From Alkalicoccus daliensis (GTDB taxonomy: Bacteria > Bacillota > Bacilli > Bacillales > Salisediminibacteriaceae): 59,437 nt of DNA. Location: positions 1-59,437 of the forward strand of contig NZ_FNIL01000010.1 in the NCBI RefSeq assembly GCF_900103955.1, read 5' to 3'. Under the pieces are notes generated by a model that did not search any database, was not told the origin of the DNA, and saw nothing but the letters and a program-made list of their open reading frames with translations. Made by a program: the position numbers and the translations under genes. Positions within the stretch are counted from its first letter, which is position 1. Each line of letters begins with the position of its first letter. Shown piece after piece: positions 24,344 through 35,404 of this stretch.

Positions 24344-24802
24344 ATGAACGCAGTACATATTAATGCGGTATGCAGAGCAGCTAAAACTATTTTAAACAGT
24401 CACCTTGGAGTAGAGGTTACTCCAAATAAGCCAACTGTAGGAAAGGATGCAGTTCCGTCAAACGATGTTTCAGTAGTTTTGGGAGTAAGTGGAGAACTGA
24501 CAGGGCAGATTATTTGTTCTGTAAATACTTCTACCGCCAAAAAAATTGTGGGTTCCATGATGGGCGGTGTGGAAGTGTCCCAGCTGGATGATTTGGGGTG
24601 GAGTGCTATTCAGGAATTCGGAAATTGGATCGCTGGATCTACAGCAACAGAACTTTCTAAAGAAGAATGCGTCATTGATGTTACACCCCCCGTTGTGAAT
24701 GAAGGATCTTCCAGGTTCAGGACAAGCAAAACTTTTATTACTGTTCCGATGGACACAGGTATTGGAGAATTATCAGTACATATCTCCTTATCTGAAATGT
24801 GA
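24344..24802 (+). CDS. cheX: CheX-like chemotaxis phosphatase
   Basis: A 152-aa protein of the CheC/CheX/FliY phosphatase family, which dephosphorylates CheY~P. The signature helix AIQEFGNWIAGSTATELS carries the ExxN active-site pair Glu91 and Asn94. Only one such helix is present, as in CheX rather than CheC. The gene is not in a chemotaxis operon; it follows the DUF2225 gene. The orphan CheY-like protein at 17.0-17.4 kb is a conceivable substrate. Confidence 0.85.
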   Translation: MNAVHINAVCRAAKTILNSHLGVEVTPNKPTVGKDAVPSNDVSVVLGVSGELTGQIICSVNTSTAKKIVGSMMGGVEVSQLDDLGWSAIQEFGNWIAGSTATELSKEECVIDVTPPVVNEGSSRFRTSKTFITVPMDTGIGELSVHISLSEM

Positions 24803-24812
24803 AATTATTAAG

Positions 24813-24866
24813 TATAAAAAGCGTATCTTTTCGTTTGTAGTATATGACGGATAGGTACGCTTTTAT
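24813..24866 (+). terminator. Terminator of the DUF2225-cheX operon
   Basis: Stem ATAAAAAGCGTA/TACGCTTTTAT, an imperfect extended hairpin with a T-rich end. It starts 11 bases after the cheX stop. Confidence 0.7.
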
Positions 24867-24978
24867 ATTGTGCTCCAAAAATATAATCTGCGGATAGGAT
24901 AAGACTCTGGAGCTACTCGACAGGCTAGCAGCGGAAGCCATTCCTGCCACCTAACAAAACCAGGCTTTAACATAGTCT

Positions 24979-25095
24979 CATGTAAAATTTTTGCACCATG
25001 AGGTATGAAAATTAATAATACTGTGTAACGAAGGAGAGGACGCACCCGCACAGTATGATTACTTCTTTTTAACAAACCTTTTATTTTCAAAGCAG
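24979..25095 (-). repeat. Dispersed hairpin repeat A, copy 3 (inverted, compact)
   Basis: The reverse complement matches copy 1 at both edges (TGAAAATAAAAGGTTTG and TGGTGCAAAAATTTTACATG) and in AGTAATCATACTG and GTCCTCTCCTTCGTTACACAGTAT. It lacks the ~90 internal bases with the GGGCTTGT/ACTGCGCT boxes. Copy 1 thus looks like copy 3 with a second hairpin inserted. The rest of 24867-25342 contains no gene I can support. Confidence 0.72.
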
Positions 25096-25342
25096 CCTTT
25101 AATAAAGCGATCGAATTTCACCGAGAAATTCCTGTTAAAAAAACTGCACCTTGCAGGAGGAAAGAATCACACCTGATGACGATGTATTCACTTGGGAAAT
25201 TGCCTGAAGATGCGTTAATGCATTGTATTCTGATTATTATCTAGAAATCATTTCCATGTATCGTGTACAGAGTTCTTATTAGGAGCAGATTACAGATTGT
25301 GCTAAAATATACAGGGTGAATTGAATCAAGGAGTGAGTTATA

Positions 25343-26878
25343 TTGTCATCATTAGATATGTCAAAGTTTGAAAAGAAAATAATAGTTCGTAATATACGAT
25401 TTGAAGATATAGACAGCATCATTGAACTCTCTAAAATTAGTTTTCCTAATATGGATCCCTGGACAAGGCAGCACTTGATAAGCCATTTGGAAGTCTTTCC
25501 GGAAGGGCAGTTCTGTGTAGAGCTTGACGGCGAAGTAATTGGATCATGTTCCAGTCTGCTGATAAATTTTGATGAGTATGACGATCAGCATACCTGGGAT
25601 GAAGTAACAGATGAAGGTTATATTACAAATCATGATCCTGAAGGGTATAATCTCTATGGAATTGAGGTTGCAGTTCATCCGGATTATCGGCGAATGAAAA
25701 TCGGCAGGCGTCTATATGAAGCAAGGAAAGAACTTGCAAGGGAATTAAATCTGAAATCGATCATTATTGGCGGGCGTATCCCGAATTTCAGAAAATATTC
25801 TTCAGAAATGTCACCGCGGCAGTATGTTGAAGAAGTAATGCACCATAATGTATTTGATCCGGTACTCACATTTCAGGTAATGAATGGCTTTACCCTAAAA
25901 CGAATTAATAGAAATTATCTGGATGATGACTGGGCTTCTATGAGATATGCGACATTAATGGAGTGGAATAATGTAGATTACCGCCCGACTACAAAAAGAC
26001 ATTTTAAAACAGCCTTTCCGGTAAGAATCTGCGCAATTCAGTATATGATGAAAAAAATAGATTCTTTTGATGAATTTGCCCAACAATGTGAATACTATGC
26101 AGATGTAGGAGCAAGCTATAATTCAGATTTTGTAGTTTTTCCTGAAATATTCACTACGCAGCTGCTGTCCTTTATAGATGAGAAAAGTCCAAGCCGGGCA
26201 ATAAGAAGACTGACAGATTTCACAGAAGACTACATCAATTTATTTACAGATCTTGCCATTAAATATAATATTAATATTATTGGAGGTTCGCATTTCGTAG
26301 AAGAAGAAGGCGATATTTATAATATTGCTTATCTTTTCAGAAGAGATGGGACGATTGAAAAGCAGTACAAGATACACATTACACCAAATGAAAGAAAGTT
26401 CTGGGGAATCCAGGGCGGAGATAAAGTAGAAGTGTTTGATACAGACTGCGGCAAGATTGCCATTCAAATCTGTTATGATATCGAATTTCCGGAACTTGGC
26501 CGGATTGCTACTGAAAAGGGAGCAAATATTATTTTCAGTCCTTTCTGTACAGACGACCGCCAGGGCTATTTAAGAGTAAGGTACTGTTCTCAGGCGAGAG
26601 CTGTGGAAAATCAGATATATACTGTTATTACCGGTACAGTAGGAAACCTTACTCATGTTGAAAATATGGATATTCAATATGCACAGTCCGGCATTTTCAC
26701 CCCATCAGATTTTGCTTTTGCGAGAGATGGGATTGTAGGAGAATGTCATCCGAATATTGAAACAGTTGTAGTAGGGGAAGTCGATCTGGAGCTCCTGCGC
26801 CGTACCCGCAAATCTGGAAATGTAACACAGTGGAAAGACCGCCGAAAAGATTTATATTCTGTTGATTATAAGCTGTAA
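25343..26878 (+). CDS. yhcX: GNAT acetyltransferase / carbon-nitrogen hydrolase fusion (YhcX)
   Basis: A 511-aa two-domain protein. Residues about 13-200 form a GNAT acetyltransferase with the acetyl-CoA motif YRRMKIGRRLYEAR. Residues about 225-505 form a nitrilase-superfamily amidohydrolase with the triad Glu (FPEIF), Lys (NERKFW) and Cys (IQICYDIEFPE). It matches B. subtilis YhcX almost throughout. The substrates are unknown. [11 protein letters not shown] starts at a TTG 9 bases after AAGGAG. It is monocistronic with its own terminator. Confidence 0.93.
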   Translation: MSSLDMSKFEKKIIVRNIRFEDIDSIIELSKISFPNMDPWTRQHLISHLEVFPEGQFCVELDGEVIGSCSSLLINFDEYDDQHTWDEVTDEGYITNHDPEGYNLYGIEVAVHPDYRRMKIGRRLYEARKELARELNLKSIIIGGRIPNFRKYSSEMSPRQYVEEVMHHNVFDPVLTFQVMNGFTLKRINRNYLDDDWASMRYATLMEWNNVDYRPTTKRHFKTAFPVRICAIQYMMKKIDSFDEFAQQCEYYADVGASYNSDFVVFPEIFTTQLLSFIDEKSPSRAIRRLTDFTEDYINLFTDLAIKYNINIIGGSHFVEEEGDIYNIAYLFRRDGTIEKQYKIHITPNERKFWGIQGGDKVEVFDTDCGKIAIQICYDIEFPELGRIATEKGANIIFSPFCTDDRQGYLRVRYCSQARAVENQIYTVITGTVGNLTHVENMDIQYAQSGIFTPSDFAFARDGIVGECHPNIETVVVGEVDLELLRRTRKSGNVTQWKDRRKDLYSVDYKL

Positions 26879-26897
26879 CTTTTTTTTAACAGAGAAA

Positions 26898-26937
26898 GAT
26901 GTATCAGGAAAACAAACATTCCTGATACATCCTTTTT
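26898..26937 (+). terminator. Terminator of yhcX
   Basis: A 12-bp stem GATGTATCAGGA/TCCTGATACATC followed by CTTTTTT. Confidence 0.92.
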
Positions 26938-27115
26938 TGATATACTGAATGTAAGCTTTTATTCGCAGGAATTCTCTTGCGAGTATTTCTTTATAATCTT
27001 GCTTTTTGCTCTTGCAGAGATTTTGTTCTAAGGTAAGAGTGCATAAAATGTCCAAAACCTTTTCACTTTTTTGCAGTAAATGATTACACATAAAAACATT
27101 ACAGGAGTGGTTTAA

Positions 27116-28126
27116 TTGAAAAAACTTACGGAGATACAAGGCCGGGATGTAGTAGAATATACGCTTACAAATAAGGCAGGAATGAAAGTAACAGCGCTTA
27201 ACTTTGGAGCAGTAATCACGGGCATGCACGTACCTGATGGAGAAGGGAATTTACACAATACTGTTCTTGCTTATGATAATCCGGAAAATTATGCTGATAA
27301 CAGCGTATTTTTTGGTGCAGCTGTAGGAAGGACTTCAGGCAGAACAAAGGATGCGCAGTTTGAACTTGATGGAAGTGTATATGAACTGGCTCCAAATGAT
27401 GGAAGTAATAACCTTCATGGGGGAAAATCTGGATTTACACACCGTTTTTTTGAGGTCGAGCAGACCGAGAACAAATTAAAGTTTTCTTATGACAGTCCCG
27501 ATGGAGAAGAGGGCTTTCCTGGAAATGTAGCACTCACCATCACTTATTCGCTCACAGAAAGAAATGAATTACATATTGATTATGCAGCAACAACGGACAA
27601 AGCTACTCCGTTAAATTTAACGAATCATTCTTATTTTAATTTAGGCGACGGAGACATTACTGATCACACCTTGCAGCTGAGCAGTGATTATTTTTATGAA
27701 CTTGATGAAGAGTCGATTCCTGTAAAAAAGCAATCTGCGGACAATAATCCAGTATTTGACTTTAGAGAACCGAAAAAAATTAAAGAGGCACTGTACGCTG
27801 AAGATCCTCAAATAGCAATCGTCCAGGGGGGCATCGATCATCCATTTGAATTAAACAGCGGACTGCCGGCAGCGATATTAAAAAATGAGCAAAATGATAT
27901 AACACTTACAATTGAGACAGACAATTCTGCAATTGTAGTTTATACCGGCAACATGCTTGGAGAAGAAATTCAGGCAAATGGAAGAAAACTGAGCCGGCAT
28001 AGTGCTGTTTGTCTGGAAACTCAGCATGTACCTGATGATATTCCAGGGATTATTTTACGGCCGGAAGAAAAATATGAAAAGCGAACAACCTACCGTTTTA
28101 CCAACACTGCAGGACTGTCTCAATAA
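27116..28126 (+). CDS. galM: Aldose 1-epimerase (mutarotase)
   Basis: Interconverts the alpha and beta anomers of aldoses such as galactose and glucose in the cytoplasm. The 336-aa protein has the family motifs VGRTSGR, the catalytic His in NLTNHSYFNLGD, GGIDHPFEL and the catalytic Glu in CLETQHVPDD. It starts at a TTG preceded by CAGGAGTGG. No gal operon is adjacent. It lies just upstream of the glycerol genes but is separated from them by a terminator. Confidence 0.93.
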   Translation: MKKLTEIQGRDVVEYTLTNKAGMKVTALNFGAVITGMHVPDGEGNLHNTVLAYDNPENYADNSVFFGAAVGRTSGRTKDAQFELDGSVYELAPNDGSNNLHGGKSGFTHRFFEVEQTENKLKFSYDSPDGEEGFPGNVALTITYSLTERNELHIDYAATTDKATPLNLTNHSYFNLGDGDITDHTLQLSSDYFYELDEESIPVKKQSADNNPVFDFREPKKIKEALYAEDPQIAIVQGGIDHPFELNSGLPAAILKNEQNDITLTIETDNSAIVVYTGNMLGEEIQANGRKLSRHSAVCLETQHVPDDIPGIILRPEEKYEKRTTYRFTNTAGLSQ

Positions 28127-28146
28127 TTCTGTGAAGTGAATCTTGA

Positions 28147-28180
28147 AGAAGCGGAAAGACTTTAGTCTTTGCGCTTTTTC
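28147..28180 (+). terminator. Terminator of galM
   Basis: Imperfect stem AAGCG-GAAAGACT / AGTCTTTGCGCTT followed by T's. It lies about 20 bases after the stop codon. Confidence 0.8.
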
Positions 28181-28216
28181 TCCCCTCTTTATAAATTCAT
28201 TTGAAAAGGAGAACCT

Positions 28217-28762
28217 ATGTTTAACAATACTACTATTCTGCCTGCAATCAGAGACTTAAAAGATATAGATAAAGCAATTAAAATGGACAGTGAATATATA
28301 GTTCTGCTTAACACTCATGTTGGACAGTTGAAAAGTTTAGTGAAAATGATTAAAAGTGAAAATAAGAAAGTGCTGCTTCATGCTGACCTTGTGCAGGGAC
28401 TGAAAAATGATGAATTTGCGGCACAGTTTCTTGCGCAGGATATTCGCCCGGATGGACTTATTTCAACACGGAGAAATGTATTGATGACTGCGAAAAAAGC
28501 AAACCTTATCACGATTCAACGATTATTTATCCTGGATTCATTGGCTTTACAGTCCAGTTATCAGATGTTAAAAACAATTCAGCCGGACTGCGTAGAAATT
28601 CTCCCGGGGGTAATTCCACATATTATTAAAGAAATTTATGAGGAAACAAAAATACCGATTATTGCAGGAGGGCTGATCCGTTCGCATGAAGAAGTTCAGT
28701 CGGCACTGGATGCAGGGGCTATCGCGATTACTACTTCCAACAGAGATCTTTGGAAAAAATAA
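28217..28762 (+). CDS. glpP: Glycerol-3-phosphate-responsive antiterminator
   Basis: An RNA-binding regulator that, with bound glycerol-3-phosphate, prevents termination in the leaders of glpFK and glpD. The 181-aa TIM-barrel-like protein has HADLVQGLKNDEFAAQFL, DGLISTRRN and the phosphate-binding end IIAGGLIRSHEEV. AAAAGGAG precedes the ATG. It stands immediately upstream of the glpF leader, the usual Bacillus order glpP-glpF-glpK-glpD. Confidence 0.94.
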   Translation: MFNNTTILPAIRDLKDIDKAIKMDSEYIVLLNTHVGQLKSLVKMIKSENKKVLLHADLVQGLKNDEFAAQFLAQDIRPDGLISTRRNVLMTAKKANLITIQRLFILDSLALQSSYQMLKTIQPDCVEILPGVIPHIIKEIYEETKIPIIAGGLIRSHEEVQSALDAGAIAITTSNRDLWKK

Positions 28763-28775
28763 TATAAATTATAGA

Positions 28776-28804
28776 TTGACAACGCTTTCATACTTTGGTT
28801 TAAT
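28776..28804 (+). promoter_or_regulatory. glpFK promoter with an overlapping cre site
   Basis: TTGACA (28776-28781), a 17-base spacer, then TTTAAT (28799-28804). The sequence TGACAACGCTTTCA (28777-28790) fits the cre consensus with one mismatch and overlaps the -35. CcpA would therefore block initiation when glucose is present. From memory, the B. subtilis glpFK promoter has a cre site in the same place. Confidence 0.75.
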
Positions 28805-28830
28805 ATTAATTAAGTTAATAACTTATTCAT

Positions 28831-28905
28831 GGAGACATTGGAGACCAATGAATATTTGCTCAGTCACTAGGCATTACTGGGTCAAATTTTCATTGGTCTT
28901 TTTTT
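28831..28905 (+). promoter_or_regulatory. GlpP-controlled leader terminator of glpFK
   Basis: An 11-bp stem AGACCAATGAA/TTCATTGGTCT (28842-28852 with 28889-28899) ends in eight T's before glpF: a classic conditional terminator. The motif GGAGA-CATT-GGAGA (28831-28844) overlaps its left arm. The same GGAGA-N4-GGAGA lies at the glpD leader, which suggests it is the element GlpP recognises. Confidence 0.85.
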
Positions 28906-28940
28906 GTATCCAAAAATTATGAAAGAGGAGGAGTATTAAC

Positions 28941-29786
28941 ATGTCGCCATTCTGGGGAGAACTAATTGGTACGATGATCTTGATCATTTTTGGTGCGGGG
29001 GTAGTTGCAGGTGTTGCTTTAAAAGATTCAAAAGCTTCTGCCGGGGGATGGATTGTTATTACAGCTGGCTGGGGTCTTGGAGTTGCGTTAGCTGTTTATG
29101 CGGTAGGGGATATCAGTGGAGCACACATTAATCCTGCTGTAACTGTCGGACTTGCTACAATTGGAGAGTTTGCCTGGGCATCCGTTCCGGGGTATATTGC
29201 AGCACAGATAATTGGAGCTATGATAGGGGCATCTTTGATATACTTTATGTATTCTGCCCATTTTAATGCTACAGAGGATCCAGGTCCCAAACTTGCAGTG
29301 TTTTCCACCAGTCCTGCTATCCGTCACACGCCTTCAAACTTCTTCAGCGAAACATTAGGCACATTTGTACTTGTACTGGGAATTTTATTTATCGGTGCGA
29401 ATGCTTTTACTGAAGGATTGAATCCGCTGATTGTAGGTCTGCTCATTGTAGCAATTGGTCTCTCTCTTGGAGGAACTACTGGTTATGCAATTAACCCTGC
29501 CAGAGACTTTGGCCCAAGATTAGTACATGCTTTAATGCCGATTAAAGGAAAAGGCTCCTCTGAATGGTGGTATGCATGGATTCCGATTGCAGGACCAATT
29601 TTAGGCGGGGGCTTGGGCGCACTTTTTTATGCAGCAGTTTTTGAAGGTGTTGTTCATAACCTGCTTTGGATATTCCTTGCGTTATTTGCAGCGACTCAGG
29701 TACTCACATTCTCTTTAGAAAAGAAACACATCAAGACGCATTCAGACAAACAGGTATTTCATAATCCGCAAGAGAAAAAAGCTTAA
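28941..29786 (+). CDS. glpF: Glycerol uptake facilitator
   Basis: An aquaglyceroporin that lets glycerol diffuse across the membrane. The 281-aa MIP-family protein has both half-helix signatures, NPA at residues 64-66 (AHINPAVTVG) and NPARD at 185-189. The Asp after the second NPA motif and the adjacent Arg are typical of glycerol rather than water channels. GAGGAGGAG precedes the ATG. glpK starts 15 bases after its stop. Confidence 0.95.
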   Translation: MSPFWGELIGTMILIIFGAGVVAGVALKDSKASAGGWIVITAGWGLGVALAVYAVGDISGAHINPAVTVGLATIGEFAWASVPGYIAAQIIGAMIGASLIYFMYSAHFNATEDPGPKLAVFSTSPAIRHTPSNFFSETLGTFVLVLGILFIGANAFTEGLNPLIVGLLIVAIGLSLGGTTGYAINPARDFGPRLVHALMPIKGKGSSEWWYAWIPIAGPILGGGLGALFYAAVFEGVVHNLLWIFLALFAATQVLTFSLEKKHIKTHSDKQVFHNPQEKKA

Positions 29787-31332
<1,546 letters not shown>

Positions 31333-31355
31333 GGTCTTAAATTAATAGAAGGTCT

Positions 31356-31422
31356 GGAGATTAAGGAGAGACCACAACGCTGAAGCTTTTTTATACTGCT
31401 TCCTTGTTGTGGTCTCTTTTTT
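31356..31422 (+). promoter_or_regulatory. GlpP-controlled leader terminator of glpD
   Basis: A 12-bp stem AGAGACCACAAC/GTTGTGGTCTCT (31367-31378 with 31406-31417) with an inner GAAGC/GCTTC hairpin and a T tract. GGAGA-TTAA-GGAGA (31356-31369) enters its left arm exactly as in the glpF leader. Confidence 0.85.
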
Positions 31423-31467
31423 AATATAAAAACAGACTTTTCTAAAATTCTGGAAAGGGTGTAAATC

Positions 31468-33129
31468 ATGGCGAAACCATTCTCAGCATTACAAAGAAAC
31501 ACCTATTTGAAAAAAATGAATCAAACAGAATTAGATGTGTTAGTAATCGGCGGAGGGATTACCGGAGCAGGAATCGCATTGGACGCAGCTTCCAGAGGGC
31601 TGAAAACTGGACTAGTGGAAATGCAGGACTTTGCAGCTGGTACTTCAAGCCGTTCTACGAAACTTGTACATGGCGGGCTGCGCTATCTTAAACAGTTTGA
31701 ATTTAATATTGTAAAAGAAACAGGGCGGGAACGCGCAATTGTTTATGAAAATGCACCGCATGTAACTAAGCCCGAATGGATGCTTCTTCCTATCGTAAAA
31801 GGAGGCACATATGGAAAACTTGCAAGTTCTGTAGGCCTGAAAGTGTACGATACGCTTGCTGGAGTAAGAAAACACGAACGAAGAAAAATGCTGAATAAAA
31901 ATGAAACGTTAGAAAAAGAGCCGCTGCTTAGAGAAGATAAATTAAAAGGCGGCGGCTATTACGTGGAGTATAAAACCGATGATGCAAGACTGACCCTGGA
32001 AACTTTAAAAGAAGCAGTACACCGAGGGGTTACTGCTGTTAACTATACAAAAGCTGAAACGCTGCTATATGAAAATGGGAAAGTCATTGGGGCAAGAGTA
32101 AAAGATCTGCGCACTGGAGAAACTTTCGATCTTAGAGCAAAACATGTAGTTAACGCTGCAGGGCCATGGGTGGATGATCTGCGTGAACAGGATAAGTCAA
32201 AGCAGGGAAAGTACCTGTACCTTACTAAAGGGGTGCACATTGTTATCGATCAGTCCCGCTTCCCGCTCAAGCAGGCAGTGTACTTTGATACTGATGATAA
32301 GCGGATGGTCTTTGCAATCCCGCGCGGCAGGAAAACGTATATCGGTACTACTGATACCCACTACAAAGATGATATCGCTTCTCCGAAAATGACAGAAGCT
32401 GACCTGGAATATTTAATTAAAGCAGCAAATTATACCTTTCCTTCTGTAAATATCAGCAGAGAAGATGTGGAATCCAGCTGGAGCGGACTGCGGCCGTTAA
32501 TACACGAAGAAGGAAAAAGCGCCTCAGAAATTTCCAGAAAAGATGAGACATTCATTTCTGATTCCGGCCTGATCTCCATCGCAGGCGGAAAACTCACTGG
32601 ATATCGAAAAATGGCGGAAAGAATTATTGATTATGTGTTAAAGCAGGAAGGGATAAAAGAAAAATGTAAGACTGATAAAATTAAATTGTCAGGCGGGGAT
32701 GTAGGTGGTTCCGATAAACTGGAATCTTTCATCAAAAAGGCCGTGGAAGAAGGAGTGCGTCTTGGTCTTCCTGTAGATGAAGCTGAAAGACTGGCAAATC
32801 TCTATGGATCAAATGTAACAAGAGTGTTTGAAATTTTGGAAGTACAGGGCGAAGAAGCGAAAAATTATGGACTGCCGGCCGGCGTATTTGCTTCACTCAT
32901 CTACGGAATTGAAGAAGAAATGGTGTTTTCACCTATTGACTTCTTTAACCGCAGAACAGCTGCTCTTTACTTTGATATGGCATCCGTCGAAAAATATAAA
33001 GAAGGTGTGCTGAAGTATATGGCTCTCCGTTTTAATTGGAATCAAGAAGAAATGACGAAGCATATATCTATTTTAGAAGAAGAAATCTATTACGCGAGAA
33101 ATCCAATCGTGACTAAAGAGAAAAACTGA
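31468..33129 (+). CDS. glpD: Aerobic glycerol-3-phosphate dehydrogenase
   Basis: A membrane-associated FAD enzyme that oxidises glycerol-3-phosphate to dihydroxyacetone phosphate and feeds electrons to menaquinone. The 553-aa protein has the FAD-binding VLVIGGGITGAGIALDAASRG, then SSRSTKLVHGGLRYL and the C-terminal DAO_C domain. AAAGGGTG precedes ATG 31468. It completes the glycerol pathway begun by glpF and glpK and follows its own GlpP leader. Confidence 0.95.
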   Translation: MAKPFSALQRNTYLKKMNQTELDVLVIGGGITGAGIALDAASRGLKTGLVEMQDFAAGTSSRSTKLVHGGLRYLKQFEFNIVKETGRERAIVYENAPHVTKPEWMLLPIVKGGTYGKLASSVGLKVYDTLAGVRKHERRKMLNKNETLEKEPLLREDKLKGGGYYVEYKTDDARLTLETLKEAVHRGVTAVNYTKAETLLYENGKVIGARVKDLRTGETFDLRAKHVVNAAGPWVDDLREQDKSKQGKYLYLTKGVHIVIDQSRFPLKQAVYFDTDDKRMVFAIPRGRKTYIGTTDTHYKDDIASPKMTEADLEYLIKAANYTFPSVNISREDVESSWSGLRPLIHEEGKSASEISRKDETFISDSGLISIAGGKLTGYRKMAERIIDYVLKQEGIKEKCKTDKIKLSGGDVGGSDKLESFIKKAVEEGVRLGLPVDEAERLANLYGSNVTRVFEILEVQGEEAKNYGLPAGVFASLIYGIEEEMVFSPIDFFNRRTAALYFDMASVEKYKEGVLKYMALRFNWNQEEMTKHISILEEEIYYARNPIVTKEKN

Positions 33130-33205
33130 CAATTTATCCTTTACTAGATGCTGAAAAATGCGTATAACTAAGTGTATAGGTATACACACGAAGGGAGAGT
33201 TATAC

Positions 33206-34939
33206 ATGGATTGGAAGCATCACTACGAAAGATGGGCTGCAAAAACAGATCTGGATTCTTCTTTAAAAGCAGAACTGAAAAGTTTAGAGGGAGATCACAA
33301 TTCTCTGGAAGACAGCTTTTATAAAACGTTGGAATTTGGAACCGGCGGTATGCGTGGGGAAATTGGAGCAGGTACGAATCGAATGAATGTTTACACGATC
33401 CGTAAAGCTGCTCAGGGACTGGCTGATTTTATTGCGGAAGCAGGAGAAGAAGCAAAAAGCAAAGGGGTCGTTATTGCTTTTGATAATCGCAGGATGTCAA
33501 AAGAATTTGCATTGGAAGCTGCCTGCACATTGGGAGCAAACGGTGTGAAAACGTATGTTTTTAAACAGCTGCGTCCTACACCGGAGCTCTCTTATGCCGT
33601 GAGAATGCTTGGAACTCATTCTGGAATAATGATTACGGCAAGTCATAACCCTCCGGAATATAACGGGTTTAAAGTGTATGGCGCTGATGGTGCACAGCTT
33701 GTACCGAGAGATGCAGACCGGTTAATTGCGATGGTAGACGCAGTGGCTGACGAACTGAGTGTGGAAACAGCCCCTGCTTCTTTTCTGGAAGAAAAAGGAT
33801 TGCTGGAATGGGTTTTAAAAGAAATTGATGAAGCATATGCAAAAGAACTTCAGTCAGTCGTCATCGACAGGGAACTCATTCGTAAGCACGGTGATGACTT
33901 ATCCATCGTATTCACACCGCTTCATGGGACCGCTACTGTGCCAATGGAACGCGGGCTTAAAGACGCAGGTTTTAATAATGTGCATACAGTCCCGGAGCAG
34001 AGAGAACCTGACACAGAATTTTCTACAGTCCGCTCTCCCAATCCTGAAGAAGCCGATGCATTTGAACTTGCAATGAAACTGGGAGAAGAAAAGAAGGCAG
34101 ATTTGTTAATTGCCACAGATCCTGATGCAGATAGAATTGGCCTTGTGGTAAGAGACGGAGCAGGAGATTTCACTGTATTATCTGGAAACCAGACAGGTGC
34201 CCTGCTGCTGGATTATCTGCTGACGAAGAAAAAAGAAAAAGGCAGTATTCCTGAAAATGGGGTTGTAATAAAAACTATTGTAACTTCAGAATTGGGTAGA
34301 GTAATTGCAGAATCATTTGGAGTTACTTCTCTGGACGTATTGACTGGTTTTAAATTTATAGGAGAAAAAATAGCTGAATATGAAACGTCAGCAGAGCACA
34401 CTTTTCTCTTTGGATATGAAGAGAGCTACGGTTATTTAATAGAGCCGTTTGCCCGAGATAAAGATGCGATTCAGCCCGGGCTGCTGGCAGCGGAAATGAC
34501 TGCTTATTATAAATCCCAAGGTATCACATTATATGAAGGGCTCTTAAAACTGTATGAAACTTACGGATATTATTATGAAGATCTAGCTTCTTTCACATTT
34601 AAAGGAAAAGAAGGGGCAGAAAAAATCCAGCGTATTATGAACGTTTTCAGAGATGATGTACTTCAAGGGAATCTGCCTGAAATTGTTGATTTTGTAGAAG
34701 ACTATCAGCGCTCTACAAGAACCTATATGGATGGAAAAGATGATGAAAAAATTGAACTTCCGAATTCCAATGTACTAAAAATCTTTCTGAAAGATGGCTC
34801 CTGGTACTGCTTACGGCCATCTGGAACAGAGCCAAAAATCAAATGCTACTTTGGAGTGAATGGAAAAACTTCTCAAGAAGCAGAGGAGAAGCTCTCAGAT
34901 GTTAAAAAAGATGTTTTACAAAAAATAGAGGCTATATAA
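33206..34939 (+). CDS. pgcA: Phospho-sugar mutase (alpha-phosphoglucomutase)
   Basis: Interconverts glucose-1-phosphate and glucose-6-phosphate, supplying UDP-glucose for glycolipid and teichoic acid synthesis. The 577-aa enzyme shows all four domain loops: TASHNPPEYNG with catalytic Ser146, the metal loop ATDPDADRIG, the sugar loop GYEESYGY, and the phosphate loop RPSGTEPK. I chose ATG 33206 with AAGGGAGAG upstream; the frame continues to 33158 without a ribosome site. A weak promoter (TTTACT-17-TATAAC) lies at 33140-33168. Confidence 0.92.
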   Translation: MDWKHHYERWAAKTDLDSSLKAELKSLEGDHNSLEDSFYKTLEFGTGGMRGEIGAGTNRMNVYTIRKAAQGLADFIAEAGEEAKSKGVVIAFDNRRMSKEFALEAACTLGANGVKTYVFKQLRPTPELSYAVRMLGTHSGIMITASHNPPEYNGFKVYGADGAQLVPRDADRLIAMVDAVADELSVETAPASFLEEKGLLEWVLKEIDEAYAKELQSVVIDRELIRKHGDDLSIVFTPLHGTATVPMERGLKDAGFNNVHTVPEQREPDTEFSTVRSPNPEEADAFELAMKLGEEKKADLLIATDPDADRIGLVVRDGAGDFTVLSGNQTGALLLDYLLTKKKEKGSIPENGVVIKTIVTSELGRVIAESFGVTSLDVLTGFKFIGEKIAEYETSAEHTFLFGYEESYGYLIEPFARDKDAIQPGLLAAEMTAYYKSQGITLYEGLLKLYETYGYYYEDLASFTFKGKEGAEKIQRIMNVFRDDVLQGNLPEIVDFVEDYQRSTRTYMDGKDDEKIELPNSNVLKIFLKDGSWYCLRPSGTEPKIKCYFGVNGKTSQEAEEKLSDVKKDVLQKIEAI

Positions 34940-34980
34940 AAAACACGCTGCCCGGCTTTTTAACGGGCAGCGTGTTTTTT
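34938..34980 (+). terminator. Terminator of pgcA
   Basis: A 17-bp stem AAAAAACACGCTGCCCG / CGGGCAGCGTGTTTTTT with a 9-base loop, starting at the stop codon. Confidence 0.95.
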
Positions 34981-35164
34981 GTTATCAAGTTTTAGAGAAC
35001 GAAAAGAAGTTACCGGAGAATGCAATAATATGCACGAAAGTTCATAGAGAATCTATCATTATTTCATTTATTATCCATTTTTTATACAATATATACAAGA
35101 CTTATGATAAAATAGTAAGAACAGCCAAACTTAGTCAAAGTGGTTTGGAAGGAGAGAAAAACCA

Positions 35165-35374
35165 ATGAAATGGAAGATGGAACTAACAGAACAAATGGAA
35201 AACAAACGCAGGCTAATGGTTTTTGCAGCCAATGAGTATGGCCTCACTTCTGTGGAAGCAGTTAAACACAGCCAGGAATTAGATCAATTAATGAATCTTT
35301 ACAGAATGATCTGCCAGAAAGGCATAGCAGGTCCATTTTTTCCTATATATAGAGAATCAGCCAGTTTAAGATAA
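35165..35374 (+). CDS. Spo0E-like aspartyl-phosphate phosphatase
   Basis: A 69-aa protein of the Spo0E family, which removes phosphate from Spo0A~P or related regulators and so delays sporulation. The central signature YGLTSVEAVKHSQELDQLMNLY contains the SQELD motif with the catalytic acidic residue. It is a helix-loop-helix and is short like YnzD/YisI. GGAAGGAGAG precedes the ATG. It is monocistronic, with a terminator 30 bases downstream. It is good evidence for a spore-forming host. Confidence 0.9.
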   Translation: MKWKMELTEQMENKRRLMVFAANEYGLTSVEAVKHSQELDQLMNLYRMICQKGIAGPFFPIYRESASLR

Positions 35375-35404
35375 TTGCTTTGTACGATTACGGAAAAGCA
35401 ATGT

